The notes: generated by a model from the sequence alone, not told the origin. Shown: positions 8,492 to 15,190, counted from the stretch's first letter. The stretch: 18,073 bases of DNA from Clostridiaceae bacterium (GCA_012799845.1 JAAZKL010000082.1:1-18073); one strand, 5' to 3'. A program made the numbers and translations.

Positions 8492-9691
8492 ATGACTAAA
8501 GGCAAGACTGGAAACAGCAAATTTCTAAAAGCATATAACGAAAAAGGCATACTGGACCTGATCCGGACGAAACAGGCTGTTTCAAGAGCGGAGCTTTCCA
8601 AGGAGACAGGATTGTCGCCCACTGCCATAGGCGTCATAGTGTCTTCGCTGATCGAAAGGGAATACATCCATGAGATCGGGACAGGCGAGTCAAGCGGCGG
8701 AAGGAAACCCGTGCTTCTGGAACTGAAGCCTGACTCCTGGTATTCCGTGGGGCTGGACATAGAAGTCGGTATCATACAATACGTACTTATGGACATAACC
8801 GGCCGCGTGGCATATGAAGGGTCTGTACCGTTGCGGGCGAATACGCCCGAGATGGCAGTAAAGGCTTCGGCGGATTGTGTCAGGGACGTAATGGATAAGT
8901 TCTCGATTAAGAAAGAACGGCTGCTGGGAGTGGGGATCTCGGTGCCCGGGATCGTGGATTCCAAATCCCACAGGGTCGTGCTGGCCCCGAATATCGGATG
9001 GGAGGATGCGGATCCTGCCGGGATGCTTGAAAAAGCGCTCGAACTTCCTGTCTGCATCGAAAATGAGGCAATGGCTTCAGCCATCTGTGAGAACTGGATA
9101 GGGTCATGCCAGACTGCGAGCAATTTCGTCTGCCTGAACATCAAATCAGGTATTGGCGCGGGCATTTTCACCGGAGGCAGGCCTTACAGGGGAACGAACG
9201 GAAGTGCCGGTGAAGTTGGGCATATCGTAGTGGACGAAGACGGACCCAGGTGCGGCTGCGGCAATTACGGGTGTCTCGAGACTCTGGCGTCCACCGGAAG
9301 CATTATCGAGAAGGCGAAGAAGATCATCAGACAGGGTGTGGCCTCAAGCCTCAGAGAAAAGGATGATATCGACGAGATCACACTTGAGGACATAACGAAT
9401 GCTGCCAGGACAGGGGACGCAGCGTCTGCAAATATCCTGGAAGAAGCCACGCGCTACATCGGCATAGCTTTGTCCAACCTGATCAACATGCTCAATCCGT
9501 CCCGGATCGTGCTGGGGAAAGACTTTACCGTATATGGCAGCCTGGTGCTGGATACACTTAGAAGCATTATCGATGCGAAAGCACTGAAGAGACCTGCTTC
9601 CAATGTCGAGCTCATCATATCAGAGATAGGTGAACGGGCATCCACGCTGGGAGCGGCGATAATCCCCTTAAAGAAACTGTTTGGCAGATAG
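8492..9691 (+). CDS. xylR: ROK-family transcriptional regulator, probable xylose repressor (XylR type)
   Basis: Residues 17-65 form a winged helix-turn-helix: VSRAELSKETGLSPTAIGVI followed by the wing and the SSGGRKP linker typical of NagC/XylR regulators. The rest is a ROK domain with the SGIGAGIF phosphate motif (219-226), the EVGHI signature, and the zinc-binding CGCGNYGCLE (cysteines 254, 256, 261). Where sugar kinases have the catalytic Asn-Asp, this protein has IENEAM (Asp replaced by Glu192). That fits a regulator rather than a kinase. The ATG at 8492 is preferred because GAGG at 8481-8484, overlapping the xylB stop codon, is spaced 7 nt from it. The TTG at 8486 is too close. Translational coupling to xylB is likely. 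Binding to xylose is inferred from position between xylB and xylA. Confidence 0.9.
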   Translation: MTKGKTGNSKFLKAYNEKGILDLIRTKQAVSRAELSKETGLSPTAIGVIVSSLIEREYIHEIGTGESSGGRKPVLLELKPDSWYSVGLDIEVGIIQYVLMDITGRVAYEGSVPLRANTPEMAVKASADCVRDVMDKFSIKKERLLGVGISVPGIVDSKSHRVVLAPNIGWEDADPAGMLEKALELPVCIENEAMASAICENWIGSCQTASNFVCLNIKSGIGAGIFTGGRPYRGTNGSAGEVGHIVVDEDGPRCGCGNYGCLETLASTGSIIEKAKKIIRQGVASSLREKDDIDEITLEDITNAARTGDAASANILEEATRYIGIALSNLINMLNPSRIVLGKDFTVYGSLVLDTLRSIIDAKALKRPASNVELIISEIGERASTLGAAIIPLKKLFGR

Positions 9692-9772
9692 ACAGCAGAT
9701 GACAGACAGACTTATTGACAAACAAGCAGACAGATAGATAGATAAATAGACAGATATACAGACAACAGGCAG
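9690..9772. repeat. GACA/GATA tetranucleotide-rich spacer between xylR and xylA
   Basis: The 149-bp gap between the regulator and xylA is dominated by imperfect CAGA, GACA and GATA tetranucleotide repeats on the plus strand. A TTGACA at 9715-9720 lies in the array, but no good -10 follows at 16-18 nt, so an independent xylA promoter is only a possibility. Confidence 0.7.
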
Positions 9773-9840
9773 ATGGACGGTTCAATACTGCGCGTAATTA
9801 TGTGAAGCAAAAAATAAATCTATGAATACGGAGGTAGAAT

Positions 9841-11163
9841 ATGGCTGAGTATTTTAAAAGTGTACAGAAAATCAAGTTTGAGGGCAAAGGCTCCGATAAC
9901 CCGCTGGCATTCAAATATTACAATGCTGATGAAGTAGTAGCGGGCAAGAGGATGGAAGACCACCTGAGGTTCGCCGTTGCTTATTGGCACACTTTCCAGG
10001 CAACCGGAACGGATCCGTTCGGACCGGTCGGTACCGCCGTAAGGCCATGGAACCACATTACTGATCCGATGGATCTGGCAAAGGCAAAGGTCGAGGCATG
10101 CTTCGAATTCTGTGAAAAGCTCGGAGCACCGTTCTTCTGTTTCCATGACAGGGACATCGCTCCTGAAGCCGACACCCTGAGAGAGACCAACAAGAGGCTC
10201 GATATCATCGTAGAAGCGATCAAGGACAGGATGAAGGACAGCAATGTCAAGCTTCTGTGGGGAACCACAAATGCTTTCGGAAATCCGAGATTCACTCACG
10301 GCGCTTCCACGTCTCCGAATGCTGAAGTATTCGCATATGCAGCCGCCCAGGTCAAGAAGGCGATGGAGGTCACTAAGGAACTCGGCGGCCAGAACTACGT
10401 GTTCTGGGGCGGCAGAGAAGGCTATGAGACACTGCTCAATACTGACATGAAACTCGAACTCGACAATATGGCGCGTTTCCTCAGGATGGCAGTCGACTAT
10501 GCGAAGGAGATCGGTTTCGACGGCCAGTTCCTGATCGAGCCCAAGCCGAAGGAGCCCACGAAGCACCAGTATGACTTTGATTCCGCGACAGTTATAAGCT
10601 TCCTCAAGACATACGGCCTGGATCCTTACTTCAAGCTGAACATCGAAGCCAACCATGCAACGCTGGCACAGCATACGTTCCAGCATGAACTCAGGGTCGC
10701 ACGCATCAACAACATGCTCGGAAGCATCGACGCGAACCAGGGCGACCTGCTGCTCGGCTGGGATACCGACCAGTTCCCGACCAATATTTATGACACGACA
10801 CTTGCAATGCTCGAGGTCCTCAAGATGGGCGGCTTCACCAAGGGCGGCCTGAACTTCGACTCCAAGGTCAGGAGAGGATCCTTTGAGCCTGAAGATCTGT
10901 TCATCGGACATATCGCTGGCATGGATACATTTGCAAAAGGCCTGAAGATAGCTGCTAAGATAGCAGAGGACGGCAAGTTCGACAAATTCATTGCTGACAG
11001 GTATTCGAGCTACACCACTGGCATCGGCAAGGACATTGTCGAAAACAAGGTCGGCTTCAAGGAACTTGAGCAGTATGTACTGGACCTCGACAAAGTCGCC
11101 ATCCAGTCCGGCAGGCAGGAAATGCTCGAAGTATGGCTCAACAGCTATATACTGGAAGACTGA
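9841..11163 (+). CDS. xylA: Xylose isomerase (class II)
   Basis: Catalyses D-xylose to D-xylulose in the cytoplasm, using two divalent metals. The 440-aa length and N-terminal extension fit class II enzymes. All key residues are present: the FHDRD motif with catalytic His102 and Asp105, metal ligands Glu233 and Glu269, His272, Asp297, Asp308, Asp310 and Asp340, and Lys235 in IEPKPKEPTKHQYDFD. The VFWGGREGYETLLNT segment near 187 is a hallmark of the family. The start has GGAGG 6-7 nt upstream. It follows the regulator gene on the same strand and is closed by a strong hairpin terminator, which suggests a xylB-xylR-xylA unit, possibly with an internal promoter. Codon use resembles neighbouring housekeeping genes, so recent transfer is not suggested. 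Confidence 0.98.
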   Translation: MAEYFKSVQKIKFEGKGSDNPLAFKYYNADEVVAGKRMEDHLRFAVAYWHTFQATGTDPFGPVGTAVRPWNHITDPMDLAKAKVEACFEFCEKLGAPFFCFHDRDIAPEADTLRETNKRLDIIVEAIKDRMKDSNVKLLWGTTNAFGNPRFTHGASTSPNAEVFAYAAAQVKKAMEVTKELGGQNYVFWGGREGYETLLNTDMKLELDNMARFLRMAVDYAKEIGFDGQFLIEPKPKEPTKHQYDFDSATVISFLKTYGLDPYFKLNIEANHATLAQHTFQHELRVARINNMLGSIDANQGDLLLGWDTDQFPTNIYDTTLAMLEVLKMGGFTKGGLNFDSKVRRGSFEPEDLFIGHIAGMDTFAKGLKIAAKIAEDGKFDKFIADRYSSYTTGIGKDIVENKVGFKELEQYVLDLDKVAIQSGRQEMLEVWLNSYILED

Positions 11164-11174
11164 TGCCTCTTCGC

Positions 11175-11322
11175 TGTACAGGAACTAAGTTTACCATTCA
11201 GTGACTGTATTTGCCATGCGGGTACTATACTCGTCGTACGGATACTATGCTCGCCGTACAGGGACTATGTTCGCATACGGGAACTATGCTCGCCGCACAG
11301 GGACTATATAACTAGCCCAGAT
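11175..11322. repeat. 20-bp degenerate tandem array downstream of xylA
   Basis: The word ACTAT, or a close variant, recurs at 11184, 11204, 11224, 11244, 11264, 11283 and 11303, giving seven units of 19-20 bp. The best-conserved units read like GTACGGGGACTATGCTCGCC. The array begins about 12 bp past the xylA stop and precedes the terminator, so it would be transcribed as part of the xylA 3' untranslated region. Confidence 0.85.
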
Positions 11323-11363
11323 AGCATTTATGGGCGACTTTATATAGTGTTGAGGCAACGACG

Positions 11364-11444
11364 ACCGGCTGCCACGTGCTCCGCATCATTCCAGCGCTGT
11401 AATGTTCAGCGCAGTGATGCAGAACCCGTGTGCAGCCGGTTTTT
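11364..11444 (+). terminator. Long hairpin terminator after xylA
   Basis: The outer stem 11364-11376 pairs with 11427-11440 over 13 bp with a single bulged base. Beyond a small internal loop, 11383-11388 pairs with 11415-11420, then GCGCTG (11394-11399) pairs with CAGCGC (11407-11412) around a 7-nt loop. A TTTTT run follows directly at 11440-11444. At 77 nt the structure is much larger than a usual rho-independent terminator, but the T-run makes termination the simplest role. Confidence 0.75.
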
Positions 11445-11460
11445 GCTACGTGTTACTCTT

Positions 11461-11568
11461 TGACAGCCTACCTTCTTATGTCTGCATGCCTGCTTCCTCG
11501 TGCCGGCCCGTTTGCATATGTCTGCTTTCCTGAATCCCCGTGACAGCCTATTCTCGCATGCTAGCTTG
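11461..11568. repeat. 40-bp degenerate tandem array
   Basis: Units begin at 11461, 11501 and 11541, each opening with TGACAGCCTA or a variant and having an ATGTCTGC-like word about 18 bp in. A further diverged copy resumes near 11645 after the pyrimidine tract. This gives three clear copies. No open frame in this stretch looks like a gene. Confidence 0.65.
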
Positions 11569-11642
11569 CTTTCTTTTTTTCCTTTCTTTCTCCTTTCTCC
11601 TTTCTTTCTTTCTTTCTTTCTTTCTTCCTTCCTTCCTTCCCT
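11569..11642. repeat. 74-nt uninterrupted pyrimidine tract (TTTC/TTCC microsatellite)
   Basis: Every base from 11569 to 11642 is C or T on the plus strand. The core is six or so TTTC units followed by four TTCC units. Tracts with mirror symmetry of this kind can form triplex (H-DNA) structures and slip during replication. It interrupts the third unit of the 40-bp array, so expansion inside an existing repeat is likely. Confidence 0.9.
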
Positions 11643-11699
11643 ATACCAGCCTGTTTGCCTGAACTTGCTTGGCATCGAACTTATGCCCCAGGGATTTAT

Positions 11700-11727
11700 T
11701 TCCCCGGGAAATGAGACCAGGGTGTAC
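11700..11727 (-). repeat. Inverted outlying copy of the 28-bp unit
   Basis: Read on the minus strand this 28-bp segment begins GTACACCC and ends with ATTTCCCGGGG plus two bases. It matches the fourth unit of the array at 11954-11981 in both blocks, with only the central 7-8 bases differing. It is 143 bp upstream of the array and in the opposite orientation. Confidence 0.75.
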
Positions 11728-11733
11728 AAAAAT

Positions 11734-11764
11734 TTGATTGTTGTGAAATGCTTTACAATATAAT
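11734..11764 (+). promoter_or_regulatory. Possible promoter upstream of the amidase gene
   Basis: TTGATT (11734-11739) and a perfect TATAAT (11759-11764) are separated by 19 nt, longer than ideal. If used, the transcript would carry a leader of over 300 nt containing the 28-bp array before the amidase-like gene. A TTGACA at 11818-11823 has no acceptable -10. The assignment is weak. Confidence 0.3.
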
Positions 11765-11869
11765 TCCAGTTAAAACAACAAATATATACATATATACAAC
11801 ATTATGTAAATAGTCTATTGACAAATTTCAATATGTGTGCGGTTTTCAACCCACAACAGTCTAAAAATT

Positions 11870-12009
11870 GTACACCCAAGTCGTAATTTTCGGGAGCGTA
11901 CACCTGAGTCGTAGATCCTGAGATTGTACACCCGGGTTGTAGTGTCCGGGAATGTACACCCAAGTCGTTATTTCCCGGGGCGTAAACATCTGGCGATTTG
12001 GCACCTGGA
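11870..12009 (+). repeat. 28-bp direct repeat array upstream of the amidase gene
   Basis: GTACACC starts at 11870, 11898, 11926 and 11954, with a diverged fifth copy (GTAAACATC) at 11982. The period is exactly 28 bp every time. Units share GTACACCC, then a GTCGT-like middle, then a CCGGG-type end, so each can fold into a small CCC/GGG hairpin. 28 is not a multiple of three and stops occur, so it is not coding. The exact spacing contrasts with the looser periods of most other arrays in the window and hints at a constrained function such as protein binding. Confidence 0.85.
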
Positions 12010-12085
12010 CATACCATACTGCATAAGATGCCAGAGGCAGATCTTTGACTGTTTTGCAGGTGAACAGCATTGCAGGGGAGTAATG

Positions 12086-12925
12086 ATGGGTTTCGCAGGG
12101 AGAGATTTTAATATCGCAGGTAAAAGCAAGTACAATACAGGCAGCAGCGGAAGTTACACAGGCAGAGGCAGTGATTTTGCAGATAGTGGCAGGGTATATG
12201 AGGGCAGCGACAATGAGGCAAGCGGCAAAAAAGACAGCGGCAAAAAAGACAGCGGCAAAAAAGACAGCGGCAAAAAAGACAACAGCAAGAAAGAAAGTGG
12301 GAAAAATGACACCAGCAAAAAAGACAACAGTAAAAAAGACACAAGCAAAAGGGACAGCGAGGAAAAAGACACAAGCAAAAAAGACAGCGAGAAAAAAGAC
12401 GCCAGCAAAAAGGACTGTGGCGATAAGAGGACGATAAGGCCCTACAACAGGGACAGGGCAGTTCAGTATGCGCATTTGTGGGCTTATGGAAGGAATCCGT
12501 CTTATTACGACTTTGAAAAGCTGGGAGGGGATTGTACCAATTTTGCTTCACAGTGCATATATGCCGGAAGCGGAGTCATGAACTATACGCCGGTCTATGG
12601 CTGGTATTACATCAATTCGTTTAACAGGACGGCGTCATGGACCGGTGTCAATTACCTGTATAAATTTCTTGTCAACAACAGGGGAGCAGGGCCTTTTGCA
12701 GAGGAAGTGGATATTTCTGATGTCAGGCCTGGGGATATTGCCCAACTGTCCTTTGCGGACAGTAAACACTTCAATCATTCGCCGGTGGTCGTAAAGGTTT
12801 CAAGCCCGCCATCTCTGGAAGGCATTCTGGTAGCAGCCCACACGTTCGATACAGATTATTACCGGCTTGCGGACTTTGAGCCGGCTTATGTAAGGTTCCT
12901 GCACATAGCGGGAGTCCGCGTTTGA
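12086..12925 (+). CDS. Amidase_6-like cysteine protein with Lys-rich pentapeptide repeat
   Basis: The C-terminal 165 residues match the putative amidase domain Amidase_6: YNRDRAVQYAHLWAYGRNPSYYDF, then GGDCTNFASQC with the presumed nucleophile Cys150, WYY near 173, RPGDIAQL, and a His at 231 (HSPVVVKV) or 252 as candidate partner. Residues 1-45 are Gly/Ser-rich. Residues 46-112 are about 13 pentapeptides of the SGKKD type. There is no signal peptide or membrane segment with this start, which is unusual because many relatives are exported. AGGGGAG at 12074-12080 favours the ATG at 12086; the one at 12083 is only 2 nt away. Upstream in-frame codons read through the 28-bp array and are rejected. 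A substrate such as peptidoglycan is possible but unproven. Confidence 0.85.
   Translation: MGFAGRDFNIAGKSKYNTGSSGSYTGRGSDFADSGRVYEGSDNEASGKKDSGKKDSGKKDSGKKDNSKKESGKNDTSKKDNSKKDTSKRDSEEKDTSKKDSEKKDASKKDCGDKRTIRPYNRDRAVQYAHLWAYGRNPSYYDFEKLGGDCTNFASQCIYAGSGVMNYTPVYGWYYINSFNRTASWTGVNYLYKFLVNNRGAGPFAEEVDISDVRPGDIAQLSFADSKHFNHSPVVVKVSSPPSLEGILVAAHTFDTDYYRLADFEPAYVRFLHIAGVRV
12221..12425 (+). repeat. 15-bp in-frame tandem repeat inside the amidase gene
   Basis: Copies of AGCGGCAAAAAAGAC run in tandem. The first four are almost identical and later copies diverge. They encode the Ser-Gly-Lys-Lys-Asp series as a highly charged, probably disordered linker. Because the period is a multiple of three, copy-number change would lengthen or shorten the linker without a frameshift. 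Confidence 0.9.
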
Positions 12926-12964
12926 TGAGGTTGTATGCTGGCTCTGTTGGAAGCGCTGTTTGAT

Positions 12965-13000
12965 GCGGCGAAATGACGATTTCCTGCCGGTTATTTTTTG
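12965..13000 (+). terminator. Rho-independent terminator after the amidase gene
   Basis: CGGCGAAAT (12966-12974) pairs with ATTTC and GCCG (12979-12989) around a GACG loop, with a 2-nt bulge, and is followed by TTATTTTTT. It lies 40 bp past the stop codon of the amidase-like gene. Confidence 0.65.
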
Positions 13001-13003
13001 TGA

Positions 13004-13063
13004 CAGCATACACTGGTTTCAGCAGCATACACTAGTATTAGCATCATACATTGGTTTGGCTCT
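13004..13063. repeat. 19-bp tandem array between the amidase gene and cheW
   Basis: The word CATACA or CATACAC recurs at 13007, 13026 and 13045, giving three units of exactly 19 bp. The units read approximately AGCATACACTGGTTTCAGC. The array sits in the convergent gap between the plus-strand amidase gene and the minus-strand cheW. Confidence 0.75.
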
Positions 13064-13065
13064 GT

Positions 13066-13599
13066 TCAGTTTTGCCCGCCGCTGCCCGCTTTATCTGCCG
13101 ATACGGCCTGTTTTCCCGACTTTGTGGTTTTCTTCGCGCTGGCTTTCTTCTCAGGCTTAACCGGAGGAATGTCTCCTTCTGTAATAACTTTCTCCAGGTC
13201 GAGGAGAAGGATCAGCCTGTCTCCGACCTTGGCTGTGCCGGTCAGGAATCTGTCCCTGACGCTTGCCAGTGCAGCAGGCACAGGTTCGTACTGGTCGTCC
13301 TCGATTTTTACTATTTCACGAACTCCGTCAACAATGAGGCCTACAACAGAATCGTCAGAAGTCTTTGCGATTATTACCCTGGTTTCTTCGGTGAATTCGG
13401 GGCAGGGCAGATGGAAACGCTTTCTGAGATTGAATATGGTATGCACCTTGCCTCTCAAATTAGCCAGTCCTTCGATGTAATCAGGCGTGTTCGGTATTTT
13501 GAATACTTCGAGCACCCTTTCAATAATGCTCACTTTTTCGATCTCAAGGCCGAACTCGTCGCCGTTGATCACAAACACTACGTACTGCTTCACACCCAC
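13066..13599 (-). CDS. cheW: CheW-like chemotaxis adaptor protein
   Basis: CheW couples chemoreceptors to the CheA kinase at the membrane-associated array. The full SH3-like double-barrel fold is visible: QYVVFVINGDEFGLEIEKV, the receptor-contact segment IPNTPDYIEGLANLRGKVHTIFNLRKRF, then VGLIVDGVREIVKI and RLILLLDLEKVI. At 177 aa it is longer than a minimal CheW because of a Lys/Ala/Gly-rich tail of about 32 residues. The start is GTG at 13599, preceded by GGGAGGGG with a 5-nt spacing. No cheA, receptor or flagellar gene is nearby, so it is an orphan here and its partners lie elsewhere. It is on the same strand as argJ, 171 bp downstream of it, but an 18-bp array separates the two. Confidence 0.93.
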   Translation of the reverse strand: MGVKQYVVFVINGDEFGLEIEKVSIIERVLEVFKIPNTPDYIEGLANLRGKVHTIFNLRKRFHLPCPEFTEETRVIIAKTSDDSVVGLIVDGVREIVKIEDDQYEPVPAALASVRDRFLTGTAKVGDRLILLLDLEKVITEGDIPPVKPEKKASAKKTTKSGKQAVSADKAGSGGQN

Positions 13600-13613
13600 T
13601 TTGACCCCTCCCT

Positions 13614-13756
13614 GTTCCGGTTATTTTTTGTGTTCCGGATTTTATCTGTGTTCCGGATATTATACGTATCCGGATACTGACCGCATACATGATGCCATCT
13701 GCGTTCCCGGTATTATCTTCGTTCCGGGCTTTATCTGCCTTCGGATATCATCCATA
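13614..13756. repeat. 18-bp degenerate tandem array between argJ and cheW
   Basis: GTTCCGG or a variant recurs near 13614, 13632, 13650, 13667, 13703, 13721 and 13739, with a diverged copy near 13685, so the period is 18 bp. Typical units read like GTTCCGGATTTTATCTGT. It fills nearly the whole 171-bp gap and would form the cheW leader if transcription enters from argJ. A TATAAT lies within it on the minus strand but has no good -35 partner. Confidence 0.8.
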
Positions 13757-13770
13757 AATTATATCGGCTG

Positions 13771-14973
13771 TCATGTGCGGTAACTTGCGTTTATCTTAAC
13801 ATAATCATATGAAAAATCACATGTCCAGACACGGTCCGAATACACACCCTTGTTAAGCTTTATCAGCAGCCTGACTTCGTTTTTCTCAAGCAGCTTCCGG
13901 GCTTCCGCCTCGTCGAAATCGACTGCACACCCGGCTTTGCACATAAGCATGTCCCCGATATATATATCGACATATGCGGGGTCGAATTCGGCTCCTGAAT
14001 AGCCGACCGCGGTAATTATCCTGCCCCAGTTGACATCGTTGCCGAACAGCATCGTTTTCACCAGCGGTGACTTTGCTACTGCACAGGCGGCCTTATATGC
14101 ATCTTCCTGGTTTTCCGCCCCTTCGACCACGACCTCCACCAGCTTTGTGGCTCCTTCGCCGTCCCTGGCGATAAGCCTTGCCAGGTATGTGCAGACATAC
14201 TCGAGCCCCTTGACGAATTTTTCATAATCTTCCCCTTCTGTGATGATGCCGGGGTTCTCAGCCATGCCGTTTGCGAATATGACCACCATATCGCATACGC
14301 TGGTATCGCCGTCGACAGTAACTCTGTTGAAGGTGGATTTCACGACAGTCCTGAGGGCCTTGTCCAGAAGCTTCCGGGATATGTTGGCATCAGTGGTGAT
14401 GATGCCTATCATTGTAGCCATGTTGGGGTGTATCATACCCGAACCCTTGGCCATGCCGCCTATTACCGCTCGTGTATCCTGCAGTTCCAGTTCTATGGCG
14501 ATTTCCTTGGGAATGGTGTCAGTGGTCATAATGGCTTCTGCGGCATCGTGCCCGCCGTCAGGATCCATATTTGAAACAAGCTCATCAAGGGCGGGCATGA
14601 TCGCATCCATATTCAGCGGGATCCCGATGACTCCTGTGGATGCTACCAGGATGTCCTGGGGGTTGCAGTCAAGCAATTCCGATGTGGCCGTCGCTATCTT
14701 CAGCGCGTCCTCATAACCTCTTTCGCCGACGCAGGCATTTGCGTTGCCGCTGTTGATTACGATCGCGTTCGCGTAGCCTGTTTTCACATGCTCTATCGTC
14801 AACTGCAGCGAATGCCCCTTAACCTTGTTCGTCGTAAAAACACCCGCAACCGCGGCGCTGTCCTCCGAACAGACGATGGCAAGATCCCTCTTCCCATCCT
14901 TTTTGAGCCCGCACGCCACTCCCGTGGCAAAAAAACCTTCCGGAGCCGTAACCCCGCCTTTTATGACATTCAT
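13771..14973 (-). CDS. argJ: Bifunctional ornithine acetyltransferase / N-acetylglutamate synthase
   Basis: ArgJ transfers the acetyl group from N-acetylornithine to glutamate, running the cyclic arginine pathway; some members also use acetyl-CoA. The proenzyme cleaves itself to expose an N-terminal threonine. That site is present as KGSGMIHPNMATM, with Thr187 the nucleophile and cleavage after Ala186. The oxyanion-hole region ASTGVIGIPL lies at 111-120, and the C-terminus ends in SYDYVKINASYRT as in the family. At 400 aa it is normal length. The start is the ATG at 14973, preceded by GGAG at 7 nt. An in-frame ATG at 15027 would add 18 residues (MFEAKGRKK...) with no ribosome site and is rejected. 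No other arg gene is in the window. Confidence 0.96.
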   Translation of the reverse strand: MNVIKGGVTAPEGFFATGVACGLKKDGKRDLAIVCSEDSAAVAGVFTTNKVKGHSLQLTIEHVKTGYANAIVINSGNANACVGERGYEDALKIATATSELLDCNPQDILVASTGVIGIPLNMDAIMPALDELVSNMDPDGGHDAAEAIMTTDTIPKEIAIELELQDTRAVIGGMAKGSGMIHPNMATMIGIITTDANISRKLLDKALRTVVKSTFNRVTVDGDTSVCDMVVIFANGMAENPGIITEGEDYEKFVKGLEYVCTYLARLIARDGEGATKLVEVVVEGAENQEDAYKAACAVAKSPLVKTMLFGNDVNWGRIITAVGYSGAEFDPAYVDIYIGDMLMCKAGCAVDFDEAEARKLLEKNEVRLLIKLNKGVYSDRVWTCDFSYDYVKINASYRT

Positions 14974-15031
14974 CAAAACACTCCACTCATATAAAAAGGA
15001 TTTTTTTCTACCTTTTGCTTCAAACAAGTAA

Positions 15032-15060
15032 ATTATACATAATTATACCGGCGGGTTCAA
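15032..15060 (-). promoter_or_regulatory. Sigma-A promoter for argJ
   Basis: On the minus strand TTGAAC (15060-15055), a 17-nt spacer and a perfect TATAAT (15037-15032) form a strong promoter about 59 bp upstream of the argJ ATG. No convincing ArgR box was found around it. Confidence 0.7.
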
Positions 15061-15102
15061 TAAAAAAGTGGTGTGTATAAGGATGTTGCCAGTGATGTTG
15101 CC

Positions 15103-15189
15103 AAGGGGGCGGTTCTGACAAGACCGTCCCCTTGACAGGATCGCTTCCCTGACAACCTTGCCTCCAGAACCGTCCCTTGACATACCCCA
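15103..15189. repeat. REP-like inverted repeat cluster (GGGGACGGTTCTG type)
   Basis: Arms 15103-15114 and 15122-15133 pair over 12 positions (two wobbles) around a CTGACAA loop. A third, inverted copy of the same word (CCAGAACCGTCCCTTGACA) lies at 15171-15189. From memory, words like this (GGGGACGGTTCTG with TTGACA) are frequent extragenic palindromes in Clostridia, and I believe some are linked to REP-associated transposases. No transposase is present. A direct repeat GATGTTGCCA also occurs twice at 15082-15103. Confidence 0.6.
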
Positions 15190-15190
15190 C

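Noticed and set aside
11500..11763. 87-residue plus-strand frame of Phe/Leu/Ser repeats
   Set aside because: It is generated by the pyrimidine microsatellite, with no ribosome site and no domain.
11728..11868. Plasmid-type replication origin (AT-rich region next to iteron-like repeats)
   Set aside because: No replication initiator gene or DnaA-box cluster is present and the surroundings are chromosomal housekeeping genes, so only the repeat structure is reported.
11870..12009. CRISPR array
   Set aside because: The 28-bp units abut each other directly, with no unique spacers between them, and no cas gene is present. The same holds for the other arrays.
12171..12437. 88-residue plus-strand frame rich in AKKTA repeats, resembling a histone H1-like protein
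   Set aside because: It is an out-of-frame reading of the 15-bp repeat within the amidase gene. It has no ribosome site of its own and no conserved start, while the overlapping frame has a recognisable domain.
11861..12475. 204-residue minus-strand open frame with Phe/Ala/Val-rich repeats
   Set aside because: It is the reverse reading of the 15-bp and 28-bp repeats and overlaps the amidase gene; the hydrophobic repeats are the complement of the Lys-rich codons.
15000..15060. Arginine repressor (ArgR) box ahead of argJ
   Set aside because: The AT-rich promoter region contains no two half-sites close enough to the ARG-box consensus.
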